Positions 35,051 to 43,093 of a DNA stretch of 64,000 nucleotides are shown here, piece by piece. The position numbers were made by a program, and so were the translations under genes. Numbering within the stretch: the stretch's first letter is position 1; every line of letters starts with the position of its first letter. Under the pieces are notes generated by a model. It did not search any database, was not told the DNA's origin, and saw only the letters and a list, made by a program, of their open reading frames with translations. This stretch comes from Clostridium sp. 1001275B_160808_H3 (GTDB taxonomy: Bacteria; Bacillota; Clostridia; Clostridiales; Clostridiaceae): positions 124,001-188,000 of the forward strand of contig NZ_JADNAT010000004.1 in the NCBI RefSeq assembly GCF_015550425.1, read 5' to 3'.

Positions 35051-36763
35051 ATGGTAAAAAGATTTATTAGTTACTATAAACCATACAAAAAATTATTTTT
35101 CTTAGATATGTTTGCGGCATTTATAGCAGCAGCATGTGATCTTGTATATCCTATGATGACAAGAACATTAGTAAATGACAGCATTCCAAATAAAAATCTA
35201 AGAATGCTAGTAGTATTTGGAGTTACTTTATTAATTATATATTTAATAAAAGCAGCTTGTGGCTATTTCATGCAATATTATGGACATGTTATGGGTGTAC
35301 ATATGCAAGGAGATATGAGAAAGGACATGTTTTTACATCTACAAAAACTACCGAATTCATATTTTGATAATAATAAAACTGGTGATTTAATGAGTAGAAT
35401 GATAAATGACCTTATGGAAGTATCAGAGCTTGCTCACCATGGTCCGGAAGATTTATTTATTTCTCTTGTTATGTTAATTGGTTCATTTACTGTATTATGT
35501 ACAATTAATATACCATTAACTCTTATTATATTTGCATTTATACCTTTCATTGTGTTATTTACTTGGAAACAAAAAAATAAAATGATGAATGCTTTTATGG
35601 AAACTAGAGTAGAAACATCAGCTGTAAATTCAAATTTGGAAAACTCGCTTTCTGGCATAAGAATAACAAAGGCCTTTGTATCACATGATCATGAAATAGA
35701 TAAATTTGAAAATGGAAATAATAAATTTAAGAATGCTAGATCAAGAGCATATAAGGTAATGGCAGAATATTTTGCAGGTGTTGGCTTTGGAATAGATATT
35801 TTAGATTATGTTGTACTAATAGCAGGTGGAATATTCACATATTTTGATATAATAAATATAGGAGATTTCTTTGCATATCTTTTATATATAAAACTATTTA
35901 CGCAACCAATTAAAAAGTTAGTTAACTTTATGGAACAATATCAAAATGGAATGACTGGATTTAAGAGATTTATATCTATAGTAGACGAAAAGATTGAGAA
36001 AGATGGAAGTATAGAACTAAAGAATGTTGAGGGTCATATTAAATTTGAAAATGTTCACTTCAGCTATGATGAAAAAAGCATTTTAGAGGGAATAGATTTA
36101 GATATAGAACAAGGAAAAATGCTTGCATTAGTAGGACCATCAGGTGGTGGTAAAACAACTTTCTGTAATTTGATTCCTAGATTTTACGATGTAACTGAAG
36201 GGAATATAACTATTGATAATATAAGTATATATGATGCTAAATTAGAATCTTTAAGAAGAAATATAGGAATAGTTCAACAAGATGTCTTCCTATTCACTGG
36301 AACAATAAAAGATAATATATTATATGGAAGGCATGATGCTACTGATGAAGAAGTAGTAATAGCAGCTAAAAGAGCTAATATACATCAATTTATTATGTCA
36401 TTACCAGAGGGTTATGATACTTATGTAGGAGAAAGAGGCGTTAAACTTTCTGGTGGACAAAAGCAAAGAATTTCAATTGCAAGAGTCTTCTTGAAAAATC
36501 CACCTATATTAATTTTAGATGAAGCAACATCAGCATTAGATAATACAACAGAATACATGATACAGAAGTCTTTAGAAGAATTATGTGCAGGAAGAACTAC
36601 AATAGTTGTAGCACATAGATTATCAACAATAAAAAATGCAGATGAAATCATAGTATTAACAGATAAGGGAATTGAAGAAAAAGGAAGTCATGAAGTCTTA
36701 CTAAAAGAAGAGGGATTATATAAAGAATTATATGAATCTCAGTTTTTACATTTAAAAAAATAG
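35051..36763 (+). CDS. ABC exporter (fused permease and ATPase)
   Basis: 570 residues: six-helix membrane domain (about 1-310), then an ATPase with Walker A GPSGGGKTT, LSGGQKQRISIARVFL, ILDEATSALD and AHRLSTIKNADEI. A half-transporter of the MsbA/LmrA type that works as a dimer; it could export lipids, peptides or drugs. ATG with AAAGGAGG upstream. Single gene; no adjacent peptide or regulator gene hints at the substrate. Confidence 0.92.
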   Translation: MVKRFISYYKPYKKLFFLDMFAAFIAAACDLVYPMMTRTLVNDSIPNKNLRMLVVFGVTLLIIYLIKAACGYFMQYYGHVMGVHMQGDMRKDMFLHLQKLPNSYFDNNKTGDLMSRMINDLMEVSELAHHGPEDLFISLVMLIGSFTVLCTINIPLTLIIFAFIPFIVLFTWKQKNKMMNAFMETRVETSAVNSNLENSLSGIRITKAFVSHDHEIDKFENGNNKFKNARSRAYKVMAEYFAGVGFGIDILDYVVLIAGGIFTYFDIINIGDFFAYLLYIKLFTQPIKKLVNFMEQYQNGMTGFKRFISIVDEKIEKDGSIELKNVEGHIKFENVHFSYDEKSILEGIDLDIEQGKMLALVGPSGGGKTTFCNLIPRFYDVTEGNITIDNISIYDAKLESLRRNIGIVQQDVFLFTGTIKDNILYGRHDATDEEVVIAAKRANIHQFIMSLPEGYDTYVGERGVKLSGGQKQRISIARVFLKNPPILILDEATSALDNTTEYMIQKSLEELCAGRTTIVVAHRLSTIKNADEIIVLTDKGIEEKGSHEVLLKEEGLYKELYESQFLHLKK

Positions 36764-36819
36764 CAAATAAAATAGTTTTTATTGGGGAGAATAAATAGGG
36801 AAAATAACCCTATAATCTA

Positions 36820-36848
36820 TTGACTATAAACAAATAATTGTGTAAAAT
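36820..36848 (+). promoter_or_regulatory. Predicted trxA promoter
   Basis: TTGACT (36820-36825) and TAAAAT (36843-36848) with a 17-base spacer; start of transcription expected near 36855, just before the palindrome at 36860. Confidence 0.6.
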
Positions 36849-36859
36849 AAATACAAAGG

Positions 36860-36876
36860 ATACCCCTTAGGGGTAT
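36860..36876 (+). promoter_or_regulatory. CsoR/CstR-like palindromic operator candidate before trxA
   Basis: ATACCCCTTAGGGGTAT: 8-base arms around one base. G/C-tract palindromes of the type ATACCC...GGGTAT are the known targets of CsoR-family (copper, persulfide) regulators. It lies between the promoter and the trxA ribosome binding site. Regulator gene not in the window. Confidence 0.6.
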
Positions 36877-36894
36877 ATTAGGAGGTAAATTTAT

Positions 36895-37209
36895 ATGGTT
36901 CAGCATGTATCAGAAACAGATTTTAATGAAGTAGTACTAAAACATGAAGGAGTTGTATTAGTAGACTTTTGGGCAACTTGGTGTGGTCCTTGTAAAATGA
37001 TAGCGCCTGTATTAGAGGAAGTATCTAATGAAATAAATAATGCAAGATTTGTAAAAATTGATGTAGATGCAAATCCAAATTTAGCTAATAAATATCAAAT
37101 AGCAAGTATTCCAACTTTAATGATATTTAAGAATGGTGCTCCAGTAGAAACTTTAGTTGGTTTTATGCCTAAAGATTCTTTAAAAGAAGCTGTAGTTAAG
37201 CATCTATAA
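36895..37209 (+). CDS. trxA: Thioredoxin
   Basis: 104 residues, the standard length, with active site WCGPCK (residues 29-34) in LVDFWATWCGPCKMIAPVLEE and the cis-Pro in IASIPTLMIFK. Reduces protein disulfides. ATG with AGGAGG upstream. It is followed after 17 bases by its reductase, so the pair forms a two-gene operon behind a palindromic operator. Confidence 0.95.
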   Translation: MVQHVSETDFNEVVLKHEGVVLVDFWATWCGPCKMIAPVLEEVSNEINNARFVKIDVDANPNLANKYQIASIPTLMIFKNGAPVETLVGFMPKDSLKEAVVKHL

Positions 37210-37226
37210 AATAAAGAGGTAGAAAA

Positions 37227-38093
37227 GTGAGCGAAAGATATGATATTGCAATAGTAGGTAGTGGTCCAGCTGGTTTATCAGCAGCTCTAAATGCAAAGAT
37301 AAGAAATAAGAAATTTATTATCTTTGGAAATAAGAACTTAACTAATAAGCTTGTTAAAGCGCCGAAGATCAATAACTATTTAGGCTTTTATGGAATAACG
37401 GGAGAAGGCGTTAAGGAAAGATTTCAAGAACATCTACAGGCTATGGATATAGAAATAACAGAGGAAAGAATTAATAGTATTTATGCAATGGGTGAGTACT
37501 TTGCTTTAATGGCAAATGATAAAACCTTTGAAGCAAAATCTGTTATTTTAGCAACAGGTATAGAATATACAAGACCTATAAAAGGTGAAGAAGAGTACCT
37601 AGGTAAGGGTGTAGGATACTGTGCAACATGTGATGCACCTTTATATAAAGGCAAAGTAGTAACTATAATAGGTCATAATAAGGAAGCTGAGGAAGAAACA
37701 AATTATGTTTCAGAACTAGCTGGAGAAGTATATTATGTTCCTATGTATAAAGATAAATATAATTTAAGAGATAATATAAAAGTAGTTGAAGATAAACCAC
37801 AGGAGATAGTTGGTGAATTAAAGGTAAATAAATTAATTTTAAAGAATACAGAAATATCAACTGATGCTGTCTTTATATTAAAAGATTCAATTTCACCAGG
37901 TCAACTAGTTCCAGGTTTAAAAATAGAAGAAAATCATATCTTTGTTGATAGACTTATGAAAACTAATATACCAGGATGTTTTGCAGCTGGTGATTGTGTA
38001 GGTAAGCCATATCAATATATAAAATCTGCAGGCGAAGGTAATGTAGCTGCCCTTAGCGCAGTTCAATATTTAGATACAATTTCAAAAAAATAA
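37227..38093 (+). CDS. Thioredoxin reductase-like flavoprotein, probably ferredoxin-linked
   Basis: 288 residues with the FAD motif GSGPAGLSAA (11-20), redox motif CATC (132-135) and the C-terminal FAD motif GCFAAGDCVG. Where NADPH-dependent TrxB has GGGDSA and HRR motifs, this protein reads IIGHNKEAEEE (147-157) and YYVPMYKDKYN, so the pyridine nucleotide site is absent. Clostridial ferredoxin-dependent flavin thioredoxin reductases (FFTR) have exactly this loss, which makes ferredoxin the likely electron donor; this is inference from motif loss. GTG start with GAGGTAG upstream, in operon with trxA. Confidence 0.85.
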   Translation: MSERYDIAIVGSGPAGLSAALNAKIRNKKFIIFGNKNLTNKLVKAPKINNYLGFYGITGEGVKERFQEHLQAMDIEITEERINSIYAMGEYFALMANDKTFEAKSVILATGIEYTRPIKGEEEYLGKGVGYCATCDAPLYKGKVVTIIGHNKEAEEETNYVSELAGEVYYVPMYKDKYNLRDNIKVVEDKPQEIVGELKVNKLILKNTEISTDAVFILKDSISPGQLVPGLKIEENHIFVDRLMKTNIPGCFAAGDCVGKPYQYIKSAGEGNVAALSAVQYLDTISKK

Positions 38094-38100
38094 ATTAAAG

Positions 38101-38137
38101 TATACAGTACTTAGTTTTAAGTACTGTATATTTTTTT
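38101..38137 (+). terminator. Terminator of the trx operon
   Basis: TATACAGTACTTA and TAAGTACTGTATA (13-base arms, 4-base loop), then T7. Confidence 0.9.
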
Positions 38138-38329
38138 GTAAAAATATCTTAAGAAAAAGGCTAATATTATTTGAAAATATGAACAAAATGTTAAGGAAAG
38201 ATGTATAAATTATAAAGATTGAATAAAATTAGACACATACTAAATATTGTCTAAATACTTTATTATTTGGGTAAACTATAATATTAAGTATATAGATGAA
38301 TCAAATATAAGGAAAGTTGAGGGATATTT

Positions 38330-40066
38330 ATGGGTAAGAAATCAAAAAGTAATATAAATCCATTATTAGCAGTTGGTGCAATTGCGGGAGCAGCAGCAGT
38401 TGCTGCTTTGGCAGCGAAGAAGATGAAGAAGAATGAAGAAAAAGAATCATCATTCGAAACATTCACTCAAAATTTTAATGAAAATAATGAACGACAAGTA
38501 TATTTTGTTGGTGGTGGTTTAGCATCTTTAGCGGGCGCTGCATACCTAGTAAGGGATTGTAATTTTAAAGGTGAAAATATTCATATTATAGAAGGAATGC
38601 ATATATTAGGTGGAAGTAATGATGGAGCTGGAGATGCTATAAATGGATTTGTATGCCGTGGTGGAAGAATGTTGAATGAAGAAACATATGAAAACTTTTG
38701 GGAGCTTTTAAGGAGTGTACCATCATTAGAAATGCCAGGTATGAGTGTTACAGAAGAAATATTGAATTTTGACCACTTACATCCAACACATGCACAAGCA
38801 CGTTTGGTAGATAAATATGGTGTGATACAAGATGTAGAGAGTATGGGATTTAATAATGCTGACCGTACAGCTCTTGGAAAATTAATGATTACTCCAGAAG
38901 AAAAGCTTGATGATTTAACAATTGAAGATTGGTTTAAAGATACTCCACACTTCTTTACAACAAACTTCTGGTACATGTGGCAAACAACTTTTGCATTCCA
39001 AAAATGGTCAAGTTTATTTGAATTTAAGCGTTATATGGAACGTATGATATTTGAATTTTCACGTATTGAAACATTAGAAGGTGTAACACGTACCCCATAT
39101 AATCAATATGAATCAGTTATACTTCCATTAAAATCTTATTTAGATGGTTTTGGTGTTGATTTTAGCATAAATGCAACAGTTACAGATTTAGATTTTAAAC
39201 CAGGTGAAGGTATAACAGTAACAGCAATGCACATAGAAGATGAAGAGGGTGAAAAAATAATAGAATTAAATGATGGAGATATTTGTATAATTACTAATGC
39301 TTGCATGACTGATAGTGCAACATTAGGAGATTTTAAAACAGCTCCTGAGTATAATCCTAATAAACCAATTTCAGGAGAACTTTGGGCAAAGATTGCTAAA
39401 AAGAAATTTGGGCTTGGAAATCCAGAACCATTTTTTAACCATCCAGATGAAACTAACTGGGAAAGCTTTACAGTAACATGTAAAGGGAATAAATTATTAA
39501 AATTGATTGAACAGTTCTCAGGTAATGTAGCTGGTAGTGGAGCATTAATGACATTTAAAGACTCTAATTGGTTAATGAGCATAGTTGTTGCAGCTCAACC
39601 ACATTTTAAGAATCAACCAATGGATACGACAATATTCTGGGGATATGGACTTTACACAGATAAAATTGGAGACTATGTGAAGAAACCTATGAGAGAATGT
39701 ACTGGTGAAGAGTTATTAATTGAACTTTTACATCACTTACATTTTGAAGATAAAATAGATGAAATTATGGAAACTGTAGTAAATGTAATTCCATGTATGA
39801 TGCCATACATTGATGCACAATTCCAACCACGTAAAATGAGTGATAGACCTAATGTAGTACCAGAAGGTTCAACTAACTTTGCAATGATAAGTCAATTTGT
39901 TGAAATTCCAGAAGACATGGTATTTACAGAAGAATACTCAGTACGTGCAGCAAGAATAGCAGTTTACACATTATTAAATGTAAAAAATAAAAAGATAATA
40001 CCAGTAACACCTTATAAGAAAGATCCAAAAGTATTATTAAAAGCATTAAAAAAATCATATAGCTAA
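38330..40066 (+). CDS. Oleate hydratase (myosin-cross-reactive antigen family)
   Basis: Adds water to the cis-9 double bond of unsaturated fatty acids, giving 10-hydroxy acids, with FAD; thought to detoxify host fatty acids. 578 residues: FAD motif GGGLASLAGAAYLVRD (about 60-75), EGMHILGGSNDGAG, CRGGRMLNEETYENFW, and late MPYIDAQFQPRKMSDRP. Residues 7-27 are hydrophobic (NPLLAVGAIAGAAAVAALAA), a possible membrane anchor not usual in the family. Ten of its 16 Arg codons are CGN, mostly CGT, while neighbours use AGA almost only; this suggests later acquisition. ATG with GGAAAG upstream. Confidence 0.92.
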   Translation: MGKKSKSNINPLLAVGAIAGAAAVAALAAKKMKKNEEKESSFETFTQNFNENNERQVYFVGGGLASLAGAAYLVRDCNFKGENIHIIEGMHILGGSNDGAGDAINGFVCRGGRMLNEETYENFWELLRSVPSLEMPGMSVTEEILNFDHLHPTHAQARLVDKYGVIQDVESMGFNNADRTALGKLMITPEEKLDDLTIEDWFKDTPHFFTTNFWYMWQTTFAFQKWSSLFEFKRYMERMIFEFSRIETLEGVTRTPYNQYESVILPLKSYLDGFGVDFSINATVTDLDFKPGEGITVTAMHIEDEEGEKIIELNDGDICIITNACMTDSATLGDFKTAPEYNPNKPISGELWAKIAKKKFGLGNPEPFFNHPDETNWESFTVTCKGNKLLKLIEQFSGNVAGSGALMTFKDSNWLMSIVVAAQPHFKNQPMDTTIFWGYGLYTDKIGDYVKKPMRECTGEELLIELLHHLHFEDKIDEIMETVVNVIPCMMPYIDAQFQPRKMSDRPNVVPEGSTNFAMISQFVEIPEDMVFTEEYSVRAARIAVYTLLNVKNKKIIPVTPYKKDPKVLLKALKKSYS

Positions 40067-40067
40067 A

Positions 40068-40282
40068 TTGAAAATGAAAAGTGAATAGTTAATGCTGAAA
40101 GAGTTAAGGCTGTTTTGCTTTGCAAAACTTATATTAGATTTTTGTAAAGCAGGAATCATTAAAAAATCTTTTAAGGATTTTTTCCTTAACTCTTTCACTA
40201 TTTCATTCTTTAACTCTTTAATGTTTTTCAATTGATAATTATCAATTACCATCAATTATCAATTATCAATTATCAATTGTCA
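40068..40282. repeat. Palindromic intergenic element, copy B, with TATCAAT microsatellite
   Basis: Between convergent genes. TGAAAGAGTTAAGG (from 40096) pairs with CCTTAACTCTTTCA (to 40198), and the core has TTTTGCTTTGCAAAA-type and AATCTTTTAAGGATT palindromes. The stem sequence resembles that of copies A and C, the core differs. The right end is a run of TATCAAT units (40229-40280) that reaches into the stop codon of the VanW gene. Confidence 0.6.
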
Positions 40283-41102
40283 CTTTTCCATTGTCTAAGT
40301 ATGGTTGATACATCATAAATGCATGATTTTCAGCGACATATTCATCATTAATTTTATCACCAACAAGATTAAAAACCTTTCTATGTATAATATTATTTCT
40401 AATATAATGACCATAAAATCCAGGAGTCATTGAGTGTTCTTTTTCATAAACTTCATATCTATAATTACATGGTTCTATTGAACGCCATTCACCTACAAGG
40501 TTTTCATTTGTAAGATACAATTTAAGTTGATAAGGTTTATTTGTAGTATTTTTAATTTCTAAATCTAAATAGTTAAAAAAACATGTAGCACCAGAACCGA
40601 AAGGTTGAGTCCTATTTACATCAGGAAAAACATCATGACTATGTCTATATCGTTCAGTAACAATTAGAGGAGTATGTAAAGTAATCCAATAAATTAAATT
40701 AGATAATTGGCATAAGCCCCCACCAACTCCAGGTTTAAAATCACCATTAGGGCAAAGAACCAACCCATCTTTATAACCTTTTCTATAGGTAGGTTTACCA
40801 ATTAGTTTCCAATAAGAAAAGTATTCACCAGGCATAATAGTAACACCATCTAGCTTTTTTATTGCTAACCTTAAATTATCAACTTTATTACGTTGCAAAT
40901 ACATATCAACATCTTTTAACTTTCTATAAAGAGGTGTACTGTGAGTAAAAATTACATGCTCTAAATCTTCTTTAAGAATATTTTTACTATATATATTTTT
41001 AGAAAACCACCAGTAAAAATATTTTCTCATCTTATAGTAGGTTTGTCCTAAAAATAATCTTAATTGACTGCGCTTAATAGGCTTTTTTTCAATATAAGGC
41101 AT
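40266..41102 (-). CDS. VanW-like protein
   Basis: 278 residues. The central part fits the VanW domain: MPGEYFSYWKLIGKPTYRKG, then GVGGGLCQLSNLIYW and RHSHDVFPDVNRTQPFGSGA, which are its most conserved stretches. No signal peptide or membrane segment is obvious. VanW is named from glycopeptide resistance clusters, but its biochemical role is unknown and most copies lie outside such clusters, as here: no van genes are near. ATG at 41102 with AGGAGC upstream. Its last codons (KVTIDN) and stop are formed by the TATCAAT repeats. Confidence 0.87.
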   Translation of the reverse strand: MPYIEKKPIKRSQLRLFLGQTYYKMRKYFYWWFSKNIYSKNILKEDLEHVIFTHSTPLYRKLKDVDMYLQRNKVDNLRLAIKKLDGVTIMPGEYFSYWKLIGKPTYRKGYKDGLVLCPNGDFKPGVGGGLCQLSNLIYWITLHTPLIVTERYRHSHDVFPDVNRTQPFGSGATCFFNYLDLEIKNTTNKPYQLKLYLTNENLVGEWRSIEPCNYRYEVYEKEHSMTPGFYGHYIRNNIIHRKVFNLVGDKINDEYVAENHAFMMYQPYLDNGKVTIDN

Positions 41103-41220
41103 AAATTCAGCTCCTAAAAAATTATATGGTTTAATTGTAAAATATTAGTGAAGTATATACAAGTAGGTAGATTATTTAAATTTATTTTTATTTTGGGGGT
41201 TAAGGTAATATTTAGTGAAG

Positions 41221-41474
41221 AATAAAGAAATGAAGGTTATGAAATGAAAAAATTAAAGAGTTAAAATTTAATTCAATACTAAAGCATTAAATGTAAAATG
41301 AAAGAATTAAGGAAGTAATTTAGCATAGCTAAATTAAAAAACAATTTATCTAAACTCCTAAGGAGCCTAATTCCATAATTCTTTCACTTTTTAATTTTTT
41401 TACTATTTAATTAAATATAAAACTATCTGAGTTTTTGCATTAATTATAAATTATAAATTATAAATTTTAAATTA
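41221..41474. repeat. Palindromic intergenic element, copy C
   Basis: Lies between two minus-strand genes. Contains AATGAAAGAATTAAGGAAGT (from 41298) matched by AATTCTTTCAC (41378-41388), the palindrome AATTTAGCATAGCTAAATT (41318-41336) and CTCCTAAGGAG (41354-41364). Its reverse complement aligns with copy A over about 140 bases. The edge next to the NPD-like gene is a run of ATTATAA units (41441-41466), which merges with the TAA stop at 41474-41472. No reading frame. Confidence 0.78.
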
Positions 41475-42530
41475 AAGCTTTCCTATTAATTCATCTATAA
41501 GTTCCTTTACGGAAATTATCTTATTTATTCGATGAGCATTTGCACCACAGAAAACCAATCCATTTTCAACATCGCCTTTTACAGCGTTGATTAAAGCTGA
41601 GCTTATACAATATGGTGTTGTTGCTGGGGTACAAGGAATCAAGCAATTATAACATTTAGTTATTTTTACTTTTTGATTTTTTAATGTTTCTGTTAATTTA
41701 TTTTTTATAGCTCTACCTGGCATTCCTACTGGGCTTATAGTTAATTCAATATCTTCTTTTTTGCAATTAACATAAGCATTTTTAAAATTAATATGTGCAT
41801 CACATTCATGAGTTGCTACAAATCTTGTTGCAACTTGTACGCCATTAGCTCCAAGATTTAGGTATTTAATCATATCATCATGAGTAAATACACCACCAGC
41901 AACGACAACAGGGATTTCGGTATTGAATTCATTTTCAAAGTTTTTAACTTCTTTAATTATGTTTATAACATTATTATCGAAATTCTTAATTTCATCAGTT
42001 AGGTTATTAGCTTTAAATCCAAGATGTCCACCAGCCATTGGACCTTCAACAATTATGGCATCAGCAGTTCTATTAAAATGTTTTTTCCAATAGCCTAGAA
42101 TCACTTTTACAGCTTTTGAAGATGATACTATAGGAGCTATCTTTATTGAACTTTCCTTTACAATTTCAGGTAAGTTTAATGGAAGTCCAGCGCCAGATAT
42201 AATTAAATCAGCTCCAGCTTCAATGGCTGCTTTTACATGCTCAACATAATTGTTCATTGCAACCATCACGTTAACACCTATTATTCCATTTGAACTTATT
42301 TCCTTAGCTTTCTTTATATGATTAGCTAATCCTCTTAGATTAGCTTTTAATGTATTACTTTCAAAATCTTCCTCCATATAACCTGCATGAGCAGCAGAAA
42401 TAACACCAATAGCACCATTCTTTGCAACATTACCTGCAAGATTTGATAGAGATACTCCAACACCCATTCCCCCTTGAATTATAGGGACTTTAGCTATTAT
42501 ATCACCAATTTTTAATGGTTTAATATTCAT
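41472..42530 (-). CDS. Nitronate monooxygenase-like flavoprotein (NPD family)
   Basis: 352 residues, FMN-dependent TIM barrel related to 2-nitropropane dioxygenase and FabK: VPIIQGGMGVGVSLSNLAG, DLIISGAGLPLNLPE, AIIVEGPMAGGHLGF, VVAGGVFTHDDMIKYLNLGA, GVQVATRFVATHECDAH. The C-terminal part has a Cys cluster (KCYNCLIPCTPATTPYC). It is divergent from the fatty acid operon and its promoter carries a palindrome of the same kind, so a link to fatty acid metabolism is plausible. True substrate unknown. ATG 42530 with AAAGGAG upstream. Confidence 0.85.
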   Translation of the reverse strand: MNIKPLKIGDIIAKVPIIQGGMGVGVSLSNLAGNVAKNGAIGVISAAHAGYMEEDFESNTLKANLRGLANHIKKAKEISSNGIIGVNVMVAMNNYVEHVKAAIEAGADLIISGAGLPLNLPEIVKESSIKIAPIVSSSKAVKVILGYWKKHFNRTADAIIVEGPMAGGHLGFKANNLTDEIKNFDNNVINIIKEVKNFENEFNTEIPVVVAGGVFTHDDMIKYLNLGANGVQVATRFVATHECDAHINFKNAYVNCKKEDIELTISPVGMPGRAIKNKLTETLKNQKVKITKCYNCLIPCTPATTPYCISSALINAVKGDVENGLVFCGANAHRINKIISVKELIDELIGKL

Positions 42531-42562
42531 AATTTTACTCCTTTAAATTTTAAGAATAATAC

Positions 42563-42575
42563 TTTGATAATCAAA
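42563..42575 (-). promoter_or_regulatory. FabT-like box at the NPD-like gene
   Basis: TTTGATAATCAAA, perfect 6-1-6 palindrome, directly after the predicted promoter of the minus-strand gene. Confidence 0.65.
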
Positions 42576-42586
42576 ATATTATTAAT

Positions 42587-42615
42587 AGTATAGTTCAGAA
42601 TTTTGAAAAAAACAA
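42587..42615 (-). promoter_or_regulatory. Predicted promoter of the NPD-like gene
   Basis: Minus strand TTGTTT (42615-42610) and TATACT (42592-42587), spacer 17; transcription should start near 42580, next to the FabT-like box. Confidence 0.45.
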
Positions 42616-42807
42616 TAGATAGTTTAATTAATAATTTATATTAATAGATATTAATTGTGCTGTGGAAAATAAAATAAGAGAACGGGAAAGCTGTAAAATA
42701 AATGAATTGAGGATGTTTTGCTATGTAGTACATAAGGAAAATATAAAATTAAATATATGAAAAGAACATTATAGATTGAATTTATAATTAAAAAAATATT
42801 ACGAATG

Positions 42808-42836
42808 TTGACAAATTAAAAAAATGGTATTATCAT
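42808..42836 (+). promoter_or_regulatory. Predicted promoter of the fatty acid synthesis operon
   Basis: Perfect TTGACA (42808-42813) and TATCAT (42831-42836), spacer 17, about 258 bases before fabH. The long leader between 42843 and 43093 is otherwise AT-rich, without a recognised riboswitch. Confidence 0.6.
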
Positions 42837-42847
42837 AATGACATTGC

Positions 42848-42860
42848 TTTGATAGTCAAA
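42848..42860 (+). promoter_or_regulatory. FabT-like box at the fab operon promoter
   Basis: TTTGATAGTCAAA overlaps the expected transcription start. It differs by one base from the perfect box at 42563. A third, weaker copy, TTTGATAATAAAA, is at 43022-43034. Confidence 0.65.
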
Positions 42861-43093
42861 ATATTTGAAAAGAGGAATTTAATTAATATTTCTGTATTTT
42901 TATTTATTTAATAGTATCTATTGATAAAATAGTATGACATCGAAGTAATTGATTGAGTATGTAGAAGTCAAAGGTACATCTACTAAAAAATTCAAAATAA
43001 CAACTTAATATAAAATAATATTTTGATAATAAAAATATTTGATATTTGAGTTAAATGTAACTTAAAAGTTGAATTTTTAGAAAGAGGCGTTAA

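Noticed and set aside
38284..39582. Several minus-strand frames inside oleate hydratase
   Set aside because: Antisense shadows of a gene with complete family motifs.
40231..40280. CRISPR-like appearance of the TATCAAT run
   Set aside because: The units are 7-10 bases without spacers, so it is a microsatellite and not a CRISPR array.
40266..41102. Vancomycin resistance cluster, because of the VanW domain
   Set aside because: No vanR, vanS, vanH, vanA/B or vanX genes are nearby; VanW proteins are common outside resistance clusters.
42843..43093. Riboswitch in the long leader of the fab operon
   Set aside because: No conserved aptamer motif or terminator hairpin could be seen, only AT-rich sequence and a weak FabT-like box.
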